Source: Peromyscus leucopus (taxonomy: Eukaryota > Chordata > Mammalia > Rodentia > Cricetidae). From it: a stretch of DNA of 64,000 nt. The notes beneath the pieces were generated by a model. It made no database searches. It was given only the letters and a program-made list of their open reading frames with translations, and was not told where the DNA came from. Positions within the stretch are counted from its first letter, which is position 1. Each line of letters starts with the position of its first letter. The DNA is taken from assembly GCF_004664715.2 (NCBI RefSeq), contig NC_051082.1:10168498-10232497 (forward strand). Direction: 5' to 3'. Below are positions 10,268 through 21,048 of the stretch, piece by piece. Made by a program: the position numbers and the translations under genes.

Positions 10268-10412
10268 ACACATTTAAGATACATCAAGTTCAAAAGTGGT
10301 TGCTGAGTGCTTCTCCAGGCTTGGCTGGTCATTGGGAATACAATGGTGACTAGGATAGATACAACCACACTCTCAGGAATCCTGTAGCTTATAGGGACAG
10401 GTCATCAGGTGT
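10268..10412 (+). repeat. L2 LINE 3'-region fragment
   Basis: 'gctgagtgcttctccaggct', 'cattgggaatacaatggtga' and 'tcaggaatcctgtagcttat' follow the L2 order 'tgtgccaggc...ctggggatacagcagtgaac...ccctcatggagctta'. Confidence 0.6.
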
Positions 10413-10795
10413 CATACTTCGGTGGCTCTTGGGTCATCTGGAGGTTGGGAGTCCAGGAACATCTCCCCATATAGGAGGTCTTGACACAAGGACTACTCCT
10501 GAACCTGGAACTGAGAGGATGGTCTTTGTTCCAAGACACTTTCTTAACAAGGATTGTGTGGTCCAGAACAAGGGAGAAAGATGCGTAGAGTTTGAAGTAG
10601 CTTGAAAGAGATGTCTGAGTTCCAGAATTCCAAGGTCATAGAGCTGATAGCTCTGATTCTGAATTCTTCCACATATAAAAGACTCCTTAGCTTGACCTGA
10701 CTCCAATGGAACTTATTGACACAGTGGGACCCAGCAATGGAGTGACCTCGGAAACCATTGGGACTCCAAAGCTGACACATGTCCTACCCTCTGCT

Positions 10796-10797
<2 letters not shown>
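10413..10797. other. Non-repetitive stretch, no gene seen
   Basis: Unique by eye, with no recognisable SINE, LTR or coding potential. Confidence 0.45.

Positions 10798-10841
<44 letters not shown>
10798..10841. repeat. (TG)n microsatellite
   Basis: Uninterrupted TG run of about 22 units. Unlike several others here, it has no recognisable B3 SINE next to it. Confidence 0.97.
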
Positions 10842-10843
<2 letters not shown>

Positions 10844-11333
10844 CCTGGGCTTTGCTATGAACCTCTCCATCAGGATGGGCACTCTGTCTATTGGCGACCT
10901 GGAAGAGGAGGCTGGCCAAGGACTGTCCCCAACGTCACACATCTTAGCCTATTTGAATGTACAACATATAAAATCTCAGGGAATGCCTCCAATTGGTCTG
11001 GCTGGTGTCATCACAGATGAGCTGTGAGTGGCAGTAGCCTCCATCAGAACTTCTGAGAAGGAGTAAGGAAGCATTGACCCAAGGAAATCTGTCATAGTTT
11101 CACACACCTCCCGCAAGATGAGGAGAGAGCTATATGAAACATCACCTCTTTCTTACTTCAGTCTGCCTAGTTCAATGCTTACACTGGTAATAAGGTTGGC
11201 CAAAATTCGCAGTGACTTTGACCGTCCTTACGCATCAAATTTGACCAGTGGTTGAGGGAGAGTGTTGCTATGTTTAAAGCGTGTGAGCTCATTTTCTGCT
11301 TACGACAGATGCTCTTTAAGAACAGCTGTCTCA
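10842..11333. other. Non-repetitive stretch, no gene seen
   Basis: 'cctctccatcaggatgggca' through 'gagctatatgaaacatcacc' shows no repeat or gene signature. Confidence 0.45.
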
Positions 11334-11478
11334 GCCAGGTGGTGGTGCACACCTTTAATCCCAGCACTCGGGAGGCAGAGGCAGGTGGATCTCTGTGAGT
11401 TCGAGGCCAGCCTGGTCTACAGAGTGAGTTCCCAGCAGCCAGGACTGTGAGACAGAGGAACCCTGTGTAAACAAAGTC
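11334..11478 (+). repeat. B1 SINE, nearly complete
   Basis: Head 'gccaggtggtggtgcacacc', body 'aatcccagcactcgggaggc' and 'gagttcgaggccagcctggt', tail 'gagacagaggaaccctgtgt'. Relatively well preserved. Confidence 0.96.
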
Positions 11479-12359
11479 AACAATGTCTCACAAACTGAGT
11501 GATGGGTGTGTGGGTGCAGTGTGCACTCCATTCATCTAGAGATACAGTTAAAATGCAGCATCTGGTTTGGGAGGTCTGGGACATGGCAGCCTTCTGTATC
11601 TGTAGAGCGCCCCATGATGCTCATCTCACCCAATCTGGGACCACTCTTCTTATAGCATGGCTTCATATTAACCTACCTTTGGGGCTCGGCAGGTGGCCGG
11701 AGAGAGACAGTGACCCATTTTAACAGAATCAAGGCACACCATGGCATCAGACATGGCGGGGAGCCAAGAGTGTACTTTCCCCTTTAGACACTCCTGTCTA
11801 GTTTTGATGACCAGAGGAGAGTCCTCTCTCTGCATGTATCTGTTTGCCTATGCCAAGAACCTCCCCCCCCCACTTCCCTGGACCTCTATTGTCCCCAATT
11901 CAAGGCATTGGACAGCAGGACTGTGTGGCAGCCGTCAGAGGACCCCAAGAAAGAGTTAAGCCTCCAGGGCGCACAGTCTGGCAGTCGCAGGCAGATGCAG
12001 AAGGGGTTGACCTGGCTCCAAGGGTTAATACTATTTTGTTTACCAGGATTATATGTTACATCAGGTTAGAGCAGGCAGGAGGTCACAGGGGTCAGCAGCC
12101 CCCCTTTCTAGCCCCCCCCCTTCCCTACTGTCTCCTCCATTCCAGCTTCGCTGCCTCCTTTAATCCGATGACCCCAGACACTAAGCCTTCCTTGAGGTTT
12201 TCTTGCCAGGGCCCTCAGACTCCTTGCAGCCGACGCCAGCCGTCTCTCCGTGCCGGGCCCTCAGAGGCCGGCGTGCACACTAAAAGGCACTTTGTGTGTG
12301 CGAGGAAAACGGGCCACTGCAATTTGCTCTGTGGTTTCTTCGGACAGGAGCGGATGGGA
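11479..12359. other. Non-repetitive stretch, GC-rich near its end
   Basis: No gene seen. Around 12170-12350 the sequence holds several CpGs ('gccgacgccagccgtctctc', 'gaggccggcgtgcac') and no repeat. The 244-codon plus frame starting at 11844 runs into a pyrimidine tract and lacks protein character. Confidence 0.4.
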
Positions 12360-12540
12360 AAGGGCCCTCTGCTCCCTTTTGCTTTTTCTCGCTTTTATTT
12401 ATTCCTGCCCTGTAATGTTTTCCTCTTCCCCAAGCCTCTCATCTCATCTTTCTTTTCCTTTTTCAAGTTTTCCTTTATTTGGATAGAGGCAGATTTTTCC
12501 CTCCCCCTCCCTTTTCCTTTCTTTTCCTTTCCTCTCCTGA
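12360..12540. repeat. Pyrimidine-rich low-complexity tract
   Basis: Runs of T and C such as 'cttttccttt' and 'ccctccccctccc' dominate about 180 bp. Confidence 0.85.
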
Positions 12541-12566
12541 AATGGGTAACAACAACACAGATCTTA

Positions 12567-12658
12567 AAGGTAGTTTGAGCCAGGGTCAAATCCCGGCTCT
12601 ACACCCTGGGTTTAAAAGGTTCTTTACTTTCTCAGAGCCTCAGTTTCTTTTTTTTTAC
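12567..12658 (+). repeat. MIR SINE fragment
   Basis: 'agggtcaaatcccggctcta', then 'ttctttactttctcagagcc' and 'tcagtttctttttttttaca' follow MIR from box B to the 'cctcagtttcctcatct' core. Confidence 0.72.
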
Positions 12659-12698
12659 AGAGCCCCGTCCTATGGAGTCACTGTCAAGAGTTGACCAC

Positions 12699-12727
12699 GA
12701 ATGTATACCAAGGTTTGGTATACATTC
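12699..12727. promoter_or_regulatory. Perfect 13-bp inverted repeat with 3-nt spacer
   Basis: GAATGTATACCAA and TTGGTATACATTC are exact reverse complements around GGT. The motif lies in non-repetitive DNA between a MIR and a B2. It could be a dimeric factor site or a chance hairpin; function is not shown. Confidence 0.5.
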
Positions 12728-12910
12728 AGCGCCAAATAAACACAAATCTTTACATGTACTGTGTTCTTTCTCTGCTCTGTTCAGCCTCTGTTTGCCTATG
12801 TTTCTTTTAGTGCCTCTCACAATCACATCTCTGGAAGACTCTCTGCTGGTTGAAAAGCTTCCCTGAAAAAAAAAAAAAGCATTTGTGTTTCATAACAAGA
12901 ACCTCATCAG

Positions 12911-13115
12911 GGCTTGAGAGGTGACTCTGGGCAAGAGAATGCTGCTCATGCAGAGGGCCAGAGTCCAGGTCCCAGCACCGACTCCAGGTGGCTCTCAGCT
13001 GCCAGAAACTCCAGCTTTGGGGGATCCAATGCCTCTTCTAGACTTCACAGGAACTGTGCATGCATGTATGCATGTGCGCACACAATTACAAATAAAGTAA
13101 AGCTTTGAAAAGAGA
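12911..13115 (+). repeat. B2 SINE
   Basis: Head 'ggcttgagaggtgactctgg', body 'ggtcccagcaccgactccag' and 'gtggctctcagctgccagaa', 3' part 'ccaatgcctcttctagactt' and an A-rich tail with 'acaaataaagtaaa'. Confidence 0.93.
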
Positions 13116-13401
13116 AAGAGAACCTGGTCCACCACTCAGGGAGCTATGAAGCTACAGGTAGGGCCTCCAAATTCCTTGTTCTGGACTCTCCTCCTCAGTA
13201 CCACAGCATGGGAATACTTTTCCTCTGGGGCCATGTGAACATTAATTAAGCTTTTAGGTGGTAGTAATCGTTGTGGCTGCAACCTCACCTCCATCCTGTC
13301 AAACTTGGTACCTCTCAGCCAAGCCTGTCACCACTGCCACTGATGGTGCTTGTATATGTGTGTGCTACTAGCATGTCACCACTAACTCTGTACTTGGCCA
13401 T
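13116..13401. other. Short non-repetitive interval
   Basis: No gene or repeat recognised between the B2 element and the following ATCC microsatellite. Confidence 0.4.
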
Positions 13402-14065
13402 TTGTGCATCCATTTGACACTTTCCATCCATTCAGCGTCCATCTGTCTGCCCGTCTGTCTACCCATGTAACCTCTATGTATCCAGCTATCCATCCATCTA
13501 TCCAACCTGCATTTAGCCAACTATTCATCCATAGTCCATCCATCTATCTATCCTCCATCCACCCATCCATTGGCCATCCATCTAGTGTCCTCAATTTGTC
13601 TATCCATCCACACATCTTTCCATATAGTTATCAATCTATTTATTTACCCATTTATCTTTCATCCATCTATTCATCCAATGTCCATCTCTTCATTTATCTA
13701 TCCATTGGCCATGCATCCAGCATTCTCTGTCTGTCTATCCCCCATCCATGGTGTATCTACCCATTCAAGAATACAATTGTTGATCTATTTATTCATCTAT
13801 CACCCATCTAACCATCATCTCCCATCCATCCATCCATTGGTCTGTTTGTCTGTCCATCCATCCATCCATCCATTTATCCACCCATCCATCCATTGTTCAT
13901 CCCTTCAAAGCCAATCAATCAAACCAACTAGCATATCTACTATCCATCTTTCATAGGCCGTTTATCTACCCATGAATCCTTCTGTCCATCATTCCATCCA
14001 TCTGTCCATTCAGCTTCCAGTCCTCTAATGGGTTTTTTGATCATTCATCTACACATTCATTCATC
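13402..14065. repeat. Large degenerate (ATCC/ATCT)n microsatellite
   Basis: Over 650 bp built from CCAT, CTAT and TCCA units with many substitutions and short non-repeat islands. Reads through as spurious Ile/His/Pro/Ser frames. The purest stretch is about 13852-13885. Confidence 0.93.
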
Positions 14066-14661
14066 TTTTTGGCAACCACCAATTTATTTATTCAGACTGG
14101 TTGTATAATAAATGTGATGGGTCTAAGTGATAATGTCTTCTAAAATCCCATTTGATTGCTCCAGAACCACAGAAATAGAAACAGCATGATTTTGGAGACA
14201 CGGATCCTTCCATCCAGTTTCCTTCTAGAGCAGGATGACCTTGGAGATAGAACTTATGTAAATAAGTGCCTTGTAGATTTAAACCTGTCTTTATTAGAAT
14301 CCAAAGCTTCAGTGGCTGTACCAGAGAAGGTGGGAGAGGGCAGGGCTACCTCAAACAGTGTTGCTGACCCATTTATCTGCTTTTATATTAATCTCTGCTT
14401 AAGATTTTGCTTGGGAAGAAGAATGCTCACTTGCTATGCAATTTTCTTTTGTTAGTGAAGTAGCTCTATTTGAAAGCCCTCTTACCCCACAGCCCGGTGG
14501 TGTCAGCCTGAGGCTTGGACACCTACATCTCACCCAAGAGGAGGCCATATGCACAGGAGCATCTACTAATCTGTTCCCCCCCCCCAAAGTATTGGTAATA
14601 TAAGCACTAAAGTAGAGAAAGAACTGCTGTCTCTGTTGTGAGTCATAAAATGAAGAGGTAA
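14066..14661. other. Non-repetitive stretch, no gene seen
   Basis: AT-leaning unique sequence. An 11-C run at 14577-14587 is the only low-complexity feature. Confidence 0.45.
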
Positions 14662-14860
14662 AAGTTTATCCAGTGCTTGTTCTATGCCAGGCAATCTGCT
14701 TAGCTTTAAATGGATGCTCTCGTTAAATCCCCAAACAAATATAGATTAAAGGAAACCAAGGCTAAGAGACATCAATACAGTTACTCAGACCCACATAGCA
14801 ATTACACTGAAAGTTGGAATTTGAACCCAAGAATGATCACAAAATGTAGCCTGTGGAGGA
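14662..14860 (-). repeat. MIR SINE, long copy
   Basis: Near full-length reversed MIR: 'ccagtgcttgttctatgcca', 'ctcgttaaatccccaaacaa', 'aaggaaaccaaggctaagag', 'cacatagcaattacactgaa' and 'gaatttgaacccaag' occur in consensus order. Confidence 0.88.
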
Positions 14861-15197
14861 GGCTACTTACTTAATACATGATGGCCAGTGGGACACTGGA
14901 GAAGAAGGAGCAGTAGAACCAATCATGTTCTTGTCTTGTCCATGGTTGTTCCTTCAATCTCTCTCTTCAGTTTTACAGTGAACACCAGAGGAGACCCAGG
15001 GACTCAGATTTCCAACAGTCTAAATTTTCGGACACTTGGATTTATTTGGGAAGGACTGTGGCTTGTGCTTTTCAAACTGGTCCCCCACAAAGCCCAAAAG
15101 GGTCCTTGGAAATTTTGTTGCATCTCCAATGAGCATGATTAGAAGTTCACCATTTCAGTGTGGAATGTTAAGTACATCTGGCTTCCTGTCCAGGGTT
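14861..15197. other. Non-repetitive stretch, no gene seen
   Basis: Unique by eye. The 84-codon plus frame at 14888-15142 has no recognisable domain. Confidence 0.4.
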
Positions 15198-15292
15198 GGC
15201 AAGATACTAACTGGGTGACCTTGTGGAAATGACTTTTCCTCCTGGAAACTCAGCTTTCTCATCTTTAATAGGGAATTAAATTCATATGGTAT
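15198..15292 (+). repeat. MIR SINE fragment
   Basis: 'actaactgggtgaccttgtg', 'actcagctttctcatcttta' and 'atagggaattaaa' match the central MIR core and its downstream region. Confidence 0.78.
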
Positions 15293-15361
15293 GTCTGAAA
15301 GTTCAATGGGAAAATGCGTCTACAATGTGAGCGAGAGACATTTAGTGGTCACTCCAACGGA

Positions 15362-15576
15362 TCACTGCCATCATCACTGTCAGAATCACTATCACATCAT
15401 CATTGCTATCACCATCATCATCCCTATTACCATGATCATCATCGTCATCTTCTTCATCATTACCATCATCATCACCATCACTATCAAATGCTTCATCATC
15501 ATTGTCTTCTTCATCACCATAATATCCTTCATCATCATCATTGTCATTATTGTCATCCTTGTCATATTCATTGTCG

Positions 15577-15614
<38 letters not shown>
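15362..15614. repeat. (ATC)n microsatellite, degenerate then pure
   Basis: About 200 bp of degenerate CAT/ATC units run into a pure run at about 15575-15614. This resembles progressive decay from one end of an expanded array. Confidence 0.95.
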
Positions 15615-16661
15615 TATGGCTCCATGTAAGAGTCTATGTGTCCAAATAACACTACAGCTGAAGAATGAAATAATCTGGAAATCAAAGACTCAGGCTAATC
15701 TGTGTCAAATCCTTGAGCATGGAATGAAGGCAGAATGGGATGTGCAGGCTTCCCCAGATAAAGATTATTTTTCTGTGATGTGTTCACAGATGTTAAATGA
15801 CTGTCAGCATTCCAGCTGAGGTCCCCTGATGCCATTACAATAGACTGAGGGCATGTCAGAGCTGCAGGCTGGGTCTGGGTTGGAGTCTTGATGCTTTTTC
15901 TTGTGAGGCTCTCCTGATCATAAGATGCACATTTTTCCCTTTGCAAGAAGTAAAGGTGTATATGTTTTTTAAGAAGAAAAACTATGTGGACTATTTCTCT
16001 GATGAGGGACGTGGTGTGTATTCTTGAGAGCAGAATCTGGACAAGTTCTCAAGCCACTCTGAATTTTGTCCCCTTGCTTGGAAATCGAGGCAAATGCTCT
16101 CAAGGATGCTCCATCCCGGTGAGTATTAAATTAGAAAGGTCGCATTTCCTGAAGCATGTCTCCATCCCACACCAGCTGTCAGCACACATACCACCTCTAT
16201 CTTCGCCACAATTAGTCACCACAGTGACTAACCCAGACTTTGCTGAGGCCCATCTAGGTACAGCAGCCTGCTCAGTTAGAGGAGGTTGGGAGATAGCCTT
16301 CACCCCACCATCTGTTTGCTTAGCACTATGCTTTGGAATTCACATCCTGTGTGTTCTGTCTTGGGTCCCCACACAAGCTGGGGAGCAAATCAGAACACTA
16401 GGTTGAGATGGATGTGACTTCACTCTGTGATTGTGTTGGTGCGTGTTTATGATCTGCTGAGCTACTTGCAGTATTGGGGGATCTGTGCTAAAGATGGAGC
16501 TGGCTTGGTTTCTGTACCAAACTATACCCCCACACACACTATTGTTTGATATGACCATGGGTTTGTTGAGCAAGAACCAAAGTAGGGGCTTGAATTAAGA
16601 CTCTTGCCCAATCAGATTTCTTCTCCATTTTGCAAGGGGAGCTTGCTGCAGTCGGCAGATA
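15615..16661. other. Non-repetitive stretch, no gene seen
   Basis: Contains a donor-like 'gtgagtatta' at about 16119, but no acceptor-bounded open exon. No repeat family recognised. Confidence 0.45.
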
Positions 16662-16800
16662 GTTATCTTTGGAGCTCCCACAATATGCCAATCTGCTGCT
16701 CCGGGCACTGTAGTACTGTAGTGACAAGGACATAACCACTGTCACCAATGAGCCAAGCTGTAGTTGATGGGCAGGTGAAGGCAGACCAAAGTGCCTGTGA
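16662..16800 (+). repeat. L2-like fragment
   Basis: 'cacaatatgccaatctgctg' followed by 'tagtactgtagtgacaagga' is compatible with the L2 3' region, as at 10268-10412 but more decayed. Confidence 0.35.
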
Positions 16801-17601
16801 GTGACAGAGATCATTTCTGGCACTAGCTTGCTGAAGGAGAGACAAAATGATGAGCTAATTGAGGGTGGGTAGGTAGGTGCTTGATGAAGATATGGAGGAT
16901 GGTGTCTCTAGGCAGGTGGGGTCAGAGTTAAATAATAGAGGTAGGTCACTGGAGACCATAGCATTCTAATGAGAAGGAATTGTACTTACAAAGGCTCTGG
17001 AGTGAACACAGGATGGACAGAGGTGGATGTTCTATGTCTCACAAGTTCTGTACATCTATTCTGTGGACTCTCTACCATCTACTGAAGGTCATTAATCAGG
17101 ACCTTGCTGGGCATTCACAGAGAAGGTCATTTCCCAGAAAGCACAGTCTCAAAGATGCTTGCCTCAAAGCCAGGCCTTCGATGACCATGGCTCTTGGTCA
17201 GCTGAGAGACCCATGTTCATATCCACAGCACTAAAGTGGAATAGGCTGCCTTGGTCTCATGCACGTGGGAAATGTGATGCTTGTCCTAGGAATTCCAAAT
17301 GTAAACTGTGAAGTCTCTGTGCCAGGAGGGCTGGAGCATCAGGGACCTCAGCCTGCACCTGCATCTTGCAGAGATAGAGATGTCATGGCTCACATGACCA
17401 CATAGATTCCCAGGAAGGTCCATGGTGAGGTCTGAGATCCCAAGCTCCTGAGAGAATCCACCTGTGCTGGGACCACAGTTTCATGAAGCCTATGTCTAGT
17501 ATCAAGAATACACATCATAGAATGTTCTAGAACAGAGCAAGATGGCAAAACAGGATGACCATAGCACCTGCTTGAGGCATATGTGTTGTGTACCAGCTGT
17601 C
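16801..17601. other. Non-repetitive stretch, no gene seen
   Basis: No identifiable repeat, exon or RNA gene. A 'gaattgtacttacaaaggct' type segment near 16977 may be an old transposon relic that I cannot assign. Confidence 0.4.
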
Positions 17602-17766
17602 CTTTCAACCTGCCCTCACAACTCCACTATGGGTCAACACTGGCATTATTCTTGCTGTGTAGCTGAGGAGACCTAGCCACCTAGTGATCCAGTGTCTTGT
17701 CCAATGACCACAAGGTATAGAAAGTGAGCCCTAGCTGTCTAACTCCAAAGTGCACTGGGCCACCCA
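17602..17766 (-). repeat. MIR SINE
   Basis: 'gccctcacaactccactatg', 'agctgaggagacctagccac', 'gtccaatgaccacaaggtat' and 'gccctagctgtctaactcca' are in reversed MIR order. Confidence 0.72.
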
Positions 17767-17924
17767 AATCTCTCCCGCTGCCACGCCATTCCTTGAGGCT
17801 TCCCACCTGGAAGATGGGGTCTGAACATCTCTGCATATTCATTTAAACATATGCAGAAATGTTGGCTAAATAGTCAGGTGGGAATGTTTGGGCCACTATT
17901 CCCTGTGAGAAATCACCCGTAGAT

Positions 17925-18022
17925 TGGGTATAAGGGTGCACACCTCTAAGCCCATCACACCGAGAAGCTGAGGCAAGAGGATTTTAAGTTTGAGGGTAGC
18001 CTGGTCTACACAGGAGACCCAA
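17925..18022 (+). repeat. B1 SINE, truncated
   Basis: 'ataagggtgcacacctctaa', 'gaagctgaggcaagaggatt' and 'gggtagcctggtctacacag' correspond to the 5' two thirds of B1. Confidence 0.78.
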
Positions 18023-18611
18023 GGAAGTTGCCTGTCATCTAATGTTATCAGCTTGGGGTCACAGCCTGTACCCCAAGAAGCCGAGTTTGGTCACCCTTCC
18101 TCAAGAACCCAACTAAGACAGCTAAAGAGTAAAAATGAGAAAAAGGGATATTTATTCATTGAGGCCACACTGGAAAGAGGGACAAGGAGATGTAGTGAGC
18201 ACCTCTAAGTCCAGGACCTGAGGTGAGATTAAGTTTAATTAGAGGGAGAGAGAGAGAGTGATGTGCACATCTGGGCGGTCCTGGTCAGGGGGTGGTCTGT
18301 CCACATTGGCCCATGACTGTCTCAGCTCCAGTCTTCCCATCAAGGGGGTCTGAGAAGGCCCCCAACCCACTGCCCTGGTCAGCACCAGGCTTCTACATTT
18401 CTCTTCTCAAGCATGAAGCTCTGGAGGAAAATTACAGTTTCTTGGGGTCCACTGTTTCAACAGTCTGATAAGTTGGGGGGCAGGGGTACATCTTTTGAGA
18501 CATCTTCAAATCCATCCAGCCCATTAGAGGATCGCATTGTTCTCTAAATAGTGATCAATCTCTGGGTGGACAAAGGGACTCCTGAGGGGAAGCCATGGTC
18601 CCCTCTGGCAA
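18023..18611. other. Non-repetitive stretch, no gene seen
   Basis: Only a short GA run at 18243-18258 stands out. No recognisable gene or repeat. Confidence 0.45.
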
Positions 18612-18772
18612 CTTTGTTTTGTTTTTGAGACAGGGTCTCATGTAGCCCAGCCTGGTCTCAATGCATCTGAGAATGACCTTGGACTCCAGGTATTCCCTTT
18701 AGACCACCACACCCAGTTTCATCCAGACGTAGGGATCCAACCCAGGGCTTTGAGCAGCATCTCCAGACCAGA
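18612..18772 (-). repeat. B4-type composite SINE
   Basis: A reversed B1 half ('gagacagggtctcatgtagc', 'ccagcctggtctcaatgcat', 'gaccaccacacccagtttca') is joined to an ID-like end ('gggatccaacccagggcttt', 'gcagcatctccagacc'). Confidence 0.8.
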
Positions 18773-19194
18773 GTCTGGGAATTAGGGGGGTGGGGTCAAC
18801 ATAGGGTCCTCTGCACATAGATTAGGTGCCCCTAACCTAGGTTGGATTGATTGGTATGGGTTACTGAAAGATTTCAAGGAAAAAACTGTGTCTTGCTTGT
18901 ATACCATACTCCACCAGCCTCAAACCCAACCAGGCTTTAGTTTATCCAGCACCTGCAGAGAAATCTTTTCTTTCTTTTATTATTTCCAGGAATAATAAAT
19001 AAAATACAACAATAAAAATAATACTAGGGGCTACCCTTTCCACCTCCGCAACAACGGGGCCAGAAAAGGCAAAGAGGACCGGAAACTCAGAAGCATCAAG
19101 GATTTCCCTTCTCCACCTCGTCTCTGCCCCACCTCCTCCCTTTCCCCCCCACCCCACCCCCCAGGAGACTGGAGGGACTTGGCAAGCCATCTCG
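18773..19194. other. Non-repetitive stretch, no gene seen
   Basis: Includes an AT-rich stretch at 18955-19030 ('aataataaataaaatacaac') and a C-rich run near 19142-19163. No recognised repeat. Confidence 0.45.
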
Positions 19195-19790
19195 TCGCCA
19201 ATCAACCTGTGGTGTAACAATTAGCACTTAGACACCACTCACGCTAAACACACGCTTAGAAAACACTTTAAAGTGTGTTGGGGAGGGGGGGGGTCATCAA
19301 AGCTGGAGCCAGGCGGCCCTGGCTGAGAGAGGGATGTAGGGAGCGGAGCCAGGAGGAGGCAGGGAGGGAAACAGATCAATGCTTGTGGAATGGAAGCGTC
19401 TAATACCCTGTTATTGACGAGGCCGCAGCACTTTGAGGCGTGTTTGCACCGTGAGCAATTAGTCTGGGAGCCTCAGGAGTTAAGCTAACAAGGGCGCCCC
19501 CCATCTTGCTCTGGGATGGGACTTGCGCGGGGTGGGAGCCCCCGCAGCAGTGGCGCCAGCCTGCAGCCCTAATGGGGCCCATCCGCGGAAGGCAGAAGGC
19601 TCCAGCCTCCCTGAAGGCCCCCCTGCCCCCCGCCGGGCCGGCCCCCCAGCCCCGGTAACAGAATCCAGTCCACACGGAGTCTGTCTGCGCGCACGAGCTG
19701 CGCAAATTGATTGTAATGGCTTCGCCGCCGCCTGTTTTCTCGCCTCTGCTGTCGCCTTCTATAAACCCAGGCAGGAGGAAGCAGCACTCC
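19195..19790. promoter_or_regulatory. Candidate cis-regulatory block, GC-rich, repeat-free
   Basis: Roughly 600 bp without interspersed repeats. The left part has 'acaattagcac' and a perfect 14-bp palindrome at 19263-19276. From 19380 the sequence is CpG-rich with TAAT/ATTA cores ('ctaataccctg', 'gagcaattagtc', 'ccctaatgggg', 'attgtaatggc') and a TATA-like 'ttctataaaccc'. The composition contrasts sharply with its flanks and resembles a vertebrate developmental non-coding element. That is an inference, because conservation cannot be tested here. Open frames through it have no protein features. Confidence 0.45.
19263..19276. promoter_or_regulatory. 14-bp perfect palindrome
   Basis: ACACTTTAAAGTGT is self-complementary and carries two opposed AAGTG-type half-sites of the kind bound by NK2 homeodomain or T-box proteins. 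The factor assignment is speculative. Confidence 0.35.
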
Positions 19791-20174
19791 AAAGGATGAA
19801 AAGAGACTTTTGTGGGTGGGCAAGTAACTGTGGGGGAGGGCAGCCGCCTGTCTCCAGCTCTGGTGGCCTTGGGTCTCATCTGTAAGCAGAGACACATCCA
19901 AATGCACCCCACTCAGGCTCAGCAGGGTCAGCCAGCTCGGGTGGGGCTGCTGTCTCCCGAGGAGTCCGGTTCAGGGGGTCACCTCTAATGAGGCAGTGTT
20001 CAGGGATGGATTCCAAGGAGGAATTGAAGAGAGAGAAGACTTATGTGTCAAATATCACCAGCAAGGAGGAAGACTGTCGTGACAAGTGGGCTAGCCTCAG
20101 CTCACAGGCAGCGGATTCATTCTCAGCCAGTGTTTAAGCGTGGCATAGATAGTACTTTGGGTTCCCACAGCAAT
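19791..20174. other. Non-repetitive stretch, no gene seen
   Basis: Continues from the GC-rich block with declining CpG content. No recognised repeat. Confidence 0.4.
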
Positions 20175-20310
20175 ATTTCACAAAGCAAATATTCGTTTCC
20201 CCGTTGTACTGCTGGGGAAACTGAGGCACAGTGCAGTCATTAATGAGGAAGTGTCCAAGGGTACACAGAAGAGCAGCAGCGTGAGAGTCAGGGGAAGTGG
20301 AGTTGGAGAT
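20175..20310 (-). repeat. MIR SINE fragment
   Basis: 'tttccccgttgtactgctgg', 'gggaaactgaggcacagtgc' and 'gtgtccaagggtacacagaa' are the reversed MIR core and 'cccaaggtcacacag' region. Confidence 0.8.
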
Positions 20311-20659
20311 TGCTGATCTGGTTTGTTCTCAGTACGTTGTTCCTGCTTCCTTAATCTTGGTAGGATGAGAAAGACCCTGGGTTGTCAGATGTTTGCTGGG
20401 TGTCTCCCAAGTGTTGGGAAAACCAGACCCCTTGAACGACCCAGGCTTAAAATTAACTACAGAGAGACACCTCCCCCACCTCCAATATGAGACCAAGGTA
20501 GTATGCCCTTTGGTCAGGCCCCACTGAATTACCAGCTGGTGACGTTCCATATTGTAGCCCAGAATTCCTGGACCCACCCCATGGGGACATGGAGGGACCT
20601 TAGAGAGCCTTTGGTGTAGTCTCTTGTAGGAAGCTCCTGTGACATCTTCCCACTCCTTG
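20311..20659. other. Non-repetitive stretch, no gene seen
   Basis: No recognisable repeat or coding exon between the MIR and B3 copies. Confidence 0.45.
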
Positions 20660-20693
20660 TATTCTTAAAAGAAACAATTCATTTTTAGTTGTT

Positions 20694-20745
<52 letters not shown>

Positions 20746-20862
20746 ATGCCAGATCTCTCGGAGCTGGAGTTCTAGGTCGTCGTGAGTTCAACATGTGTGC
20801 TAGGAACAGAACCCAAGTCTTCTTGAAGGTCTGGAAGCCTCTCAGCTCTCTAGCTCCTCCCC
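20660..20862 (-). repeat. B3 SINE with expanded TG tract
   Basis: The reversed B3 tail has become a TG run at 20698-20740. It is followed by 'agatctctcggagctggagt', 'aggaacagaacccaagtctt' and 'agcctctcagctctctagct', the degenerate promoter end. Confidence 0.85.
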
Positions 20863-20943
20863 ACTCTGTCAAGACACCCCCATCCCCAGAGCCCAGCAGC
20901 CCCTCTCTTTTCTTCTCCATCTTCCCACAATGTCAACTCACGC

Positions 20944-21048
20944 ATGCATCTCTTACAAGGTACCATCTCCACACCCACATATGCATCTCTTACAAGGCAC
21001 CATGTCTACACCCACACATGCATCTCTTACAAGGCACCATCTCCACCC
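20944..21048. repeat. 37-bp minisatellite, about 2.8 copies
   Basis: Units at 20944-20980, 20981-21017 and 21018-21048 begin 'atgcatctcttacaagg' and differ at only a few positions. They lie just beyond the B3 copy and are not part of a known repeat family that I recognise. Confidence 0.95.

Noticed and set aside
11844..12578. 244-codon open frame, the longest in the window
   Set aside because: Low-complexity, Pro/Ser/Phe-rich, running into a pyrimidine tract. No start context, splice sites or family resemblance.
13402..14065. Possible CRISPR-like array of spaced short repeats
   Set aside because: Units are a mutated 4-bp microsatellite with no constant repeat/spacer length, and the window is clearly a mammalian genome.
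19400..19912. 170-codon minus-strand frame across the GC-rich block
   Set aside because: GC-rich DNA has few stops. Opposing frames on both strands are equally open, and no motif is visible.
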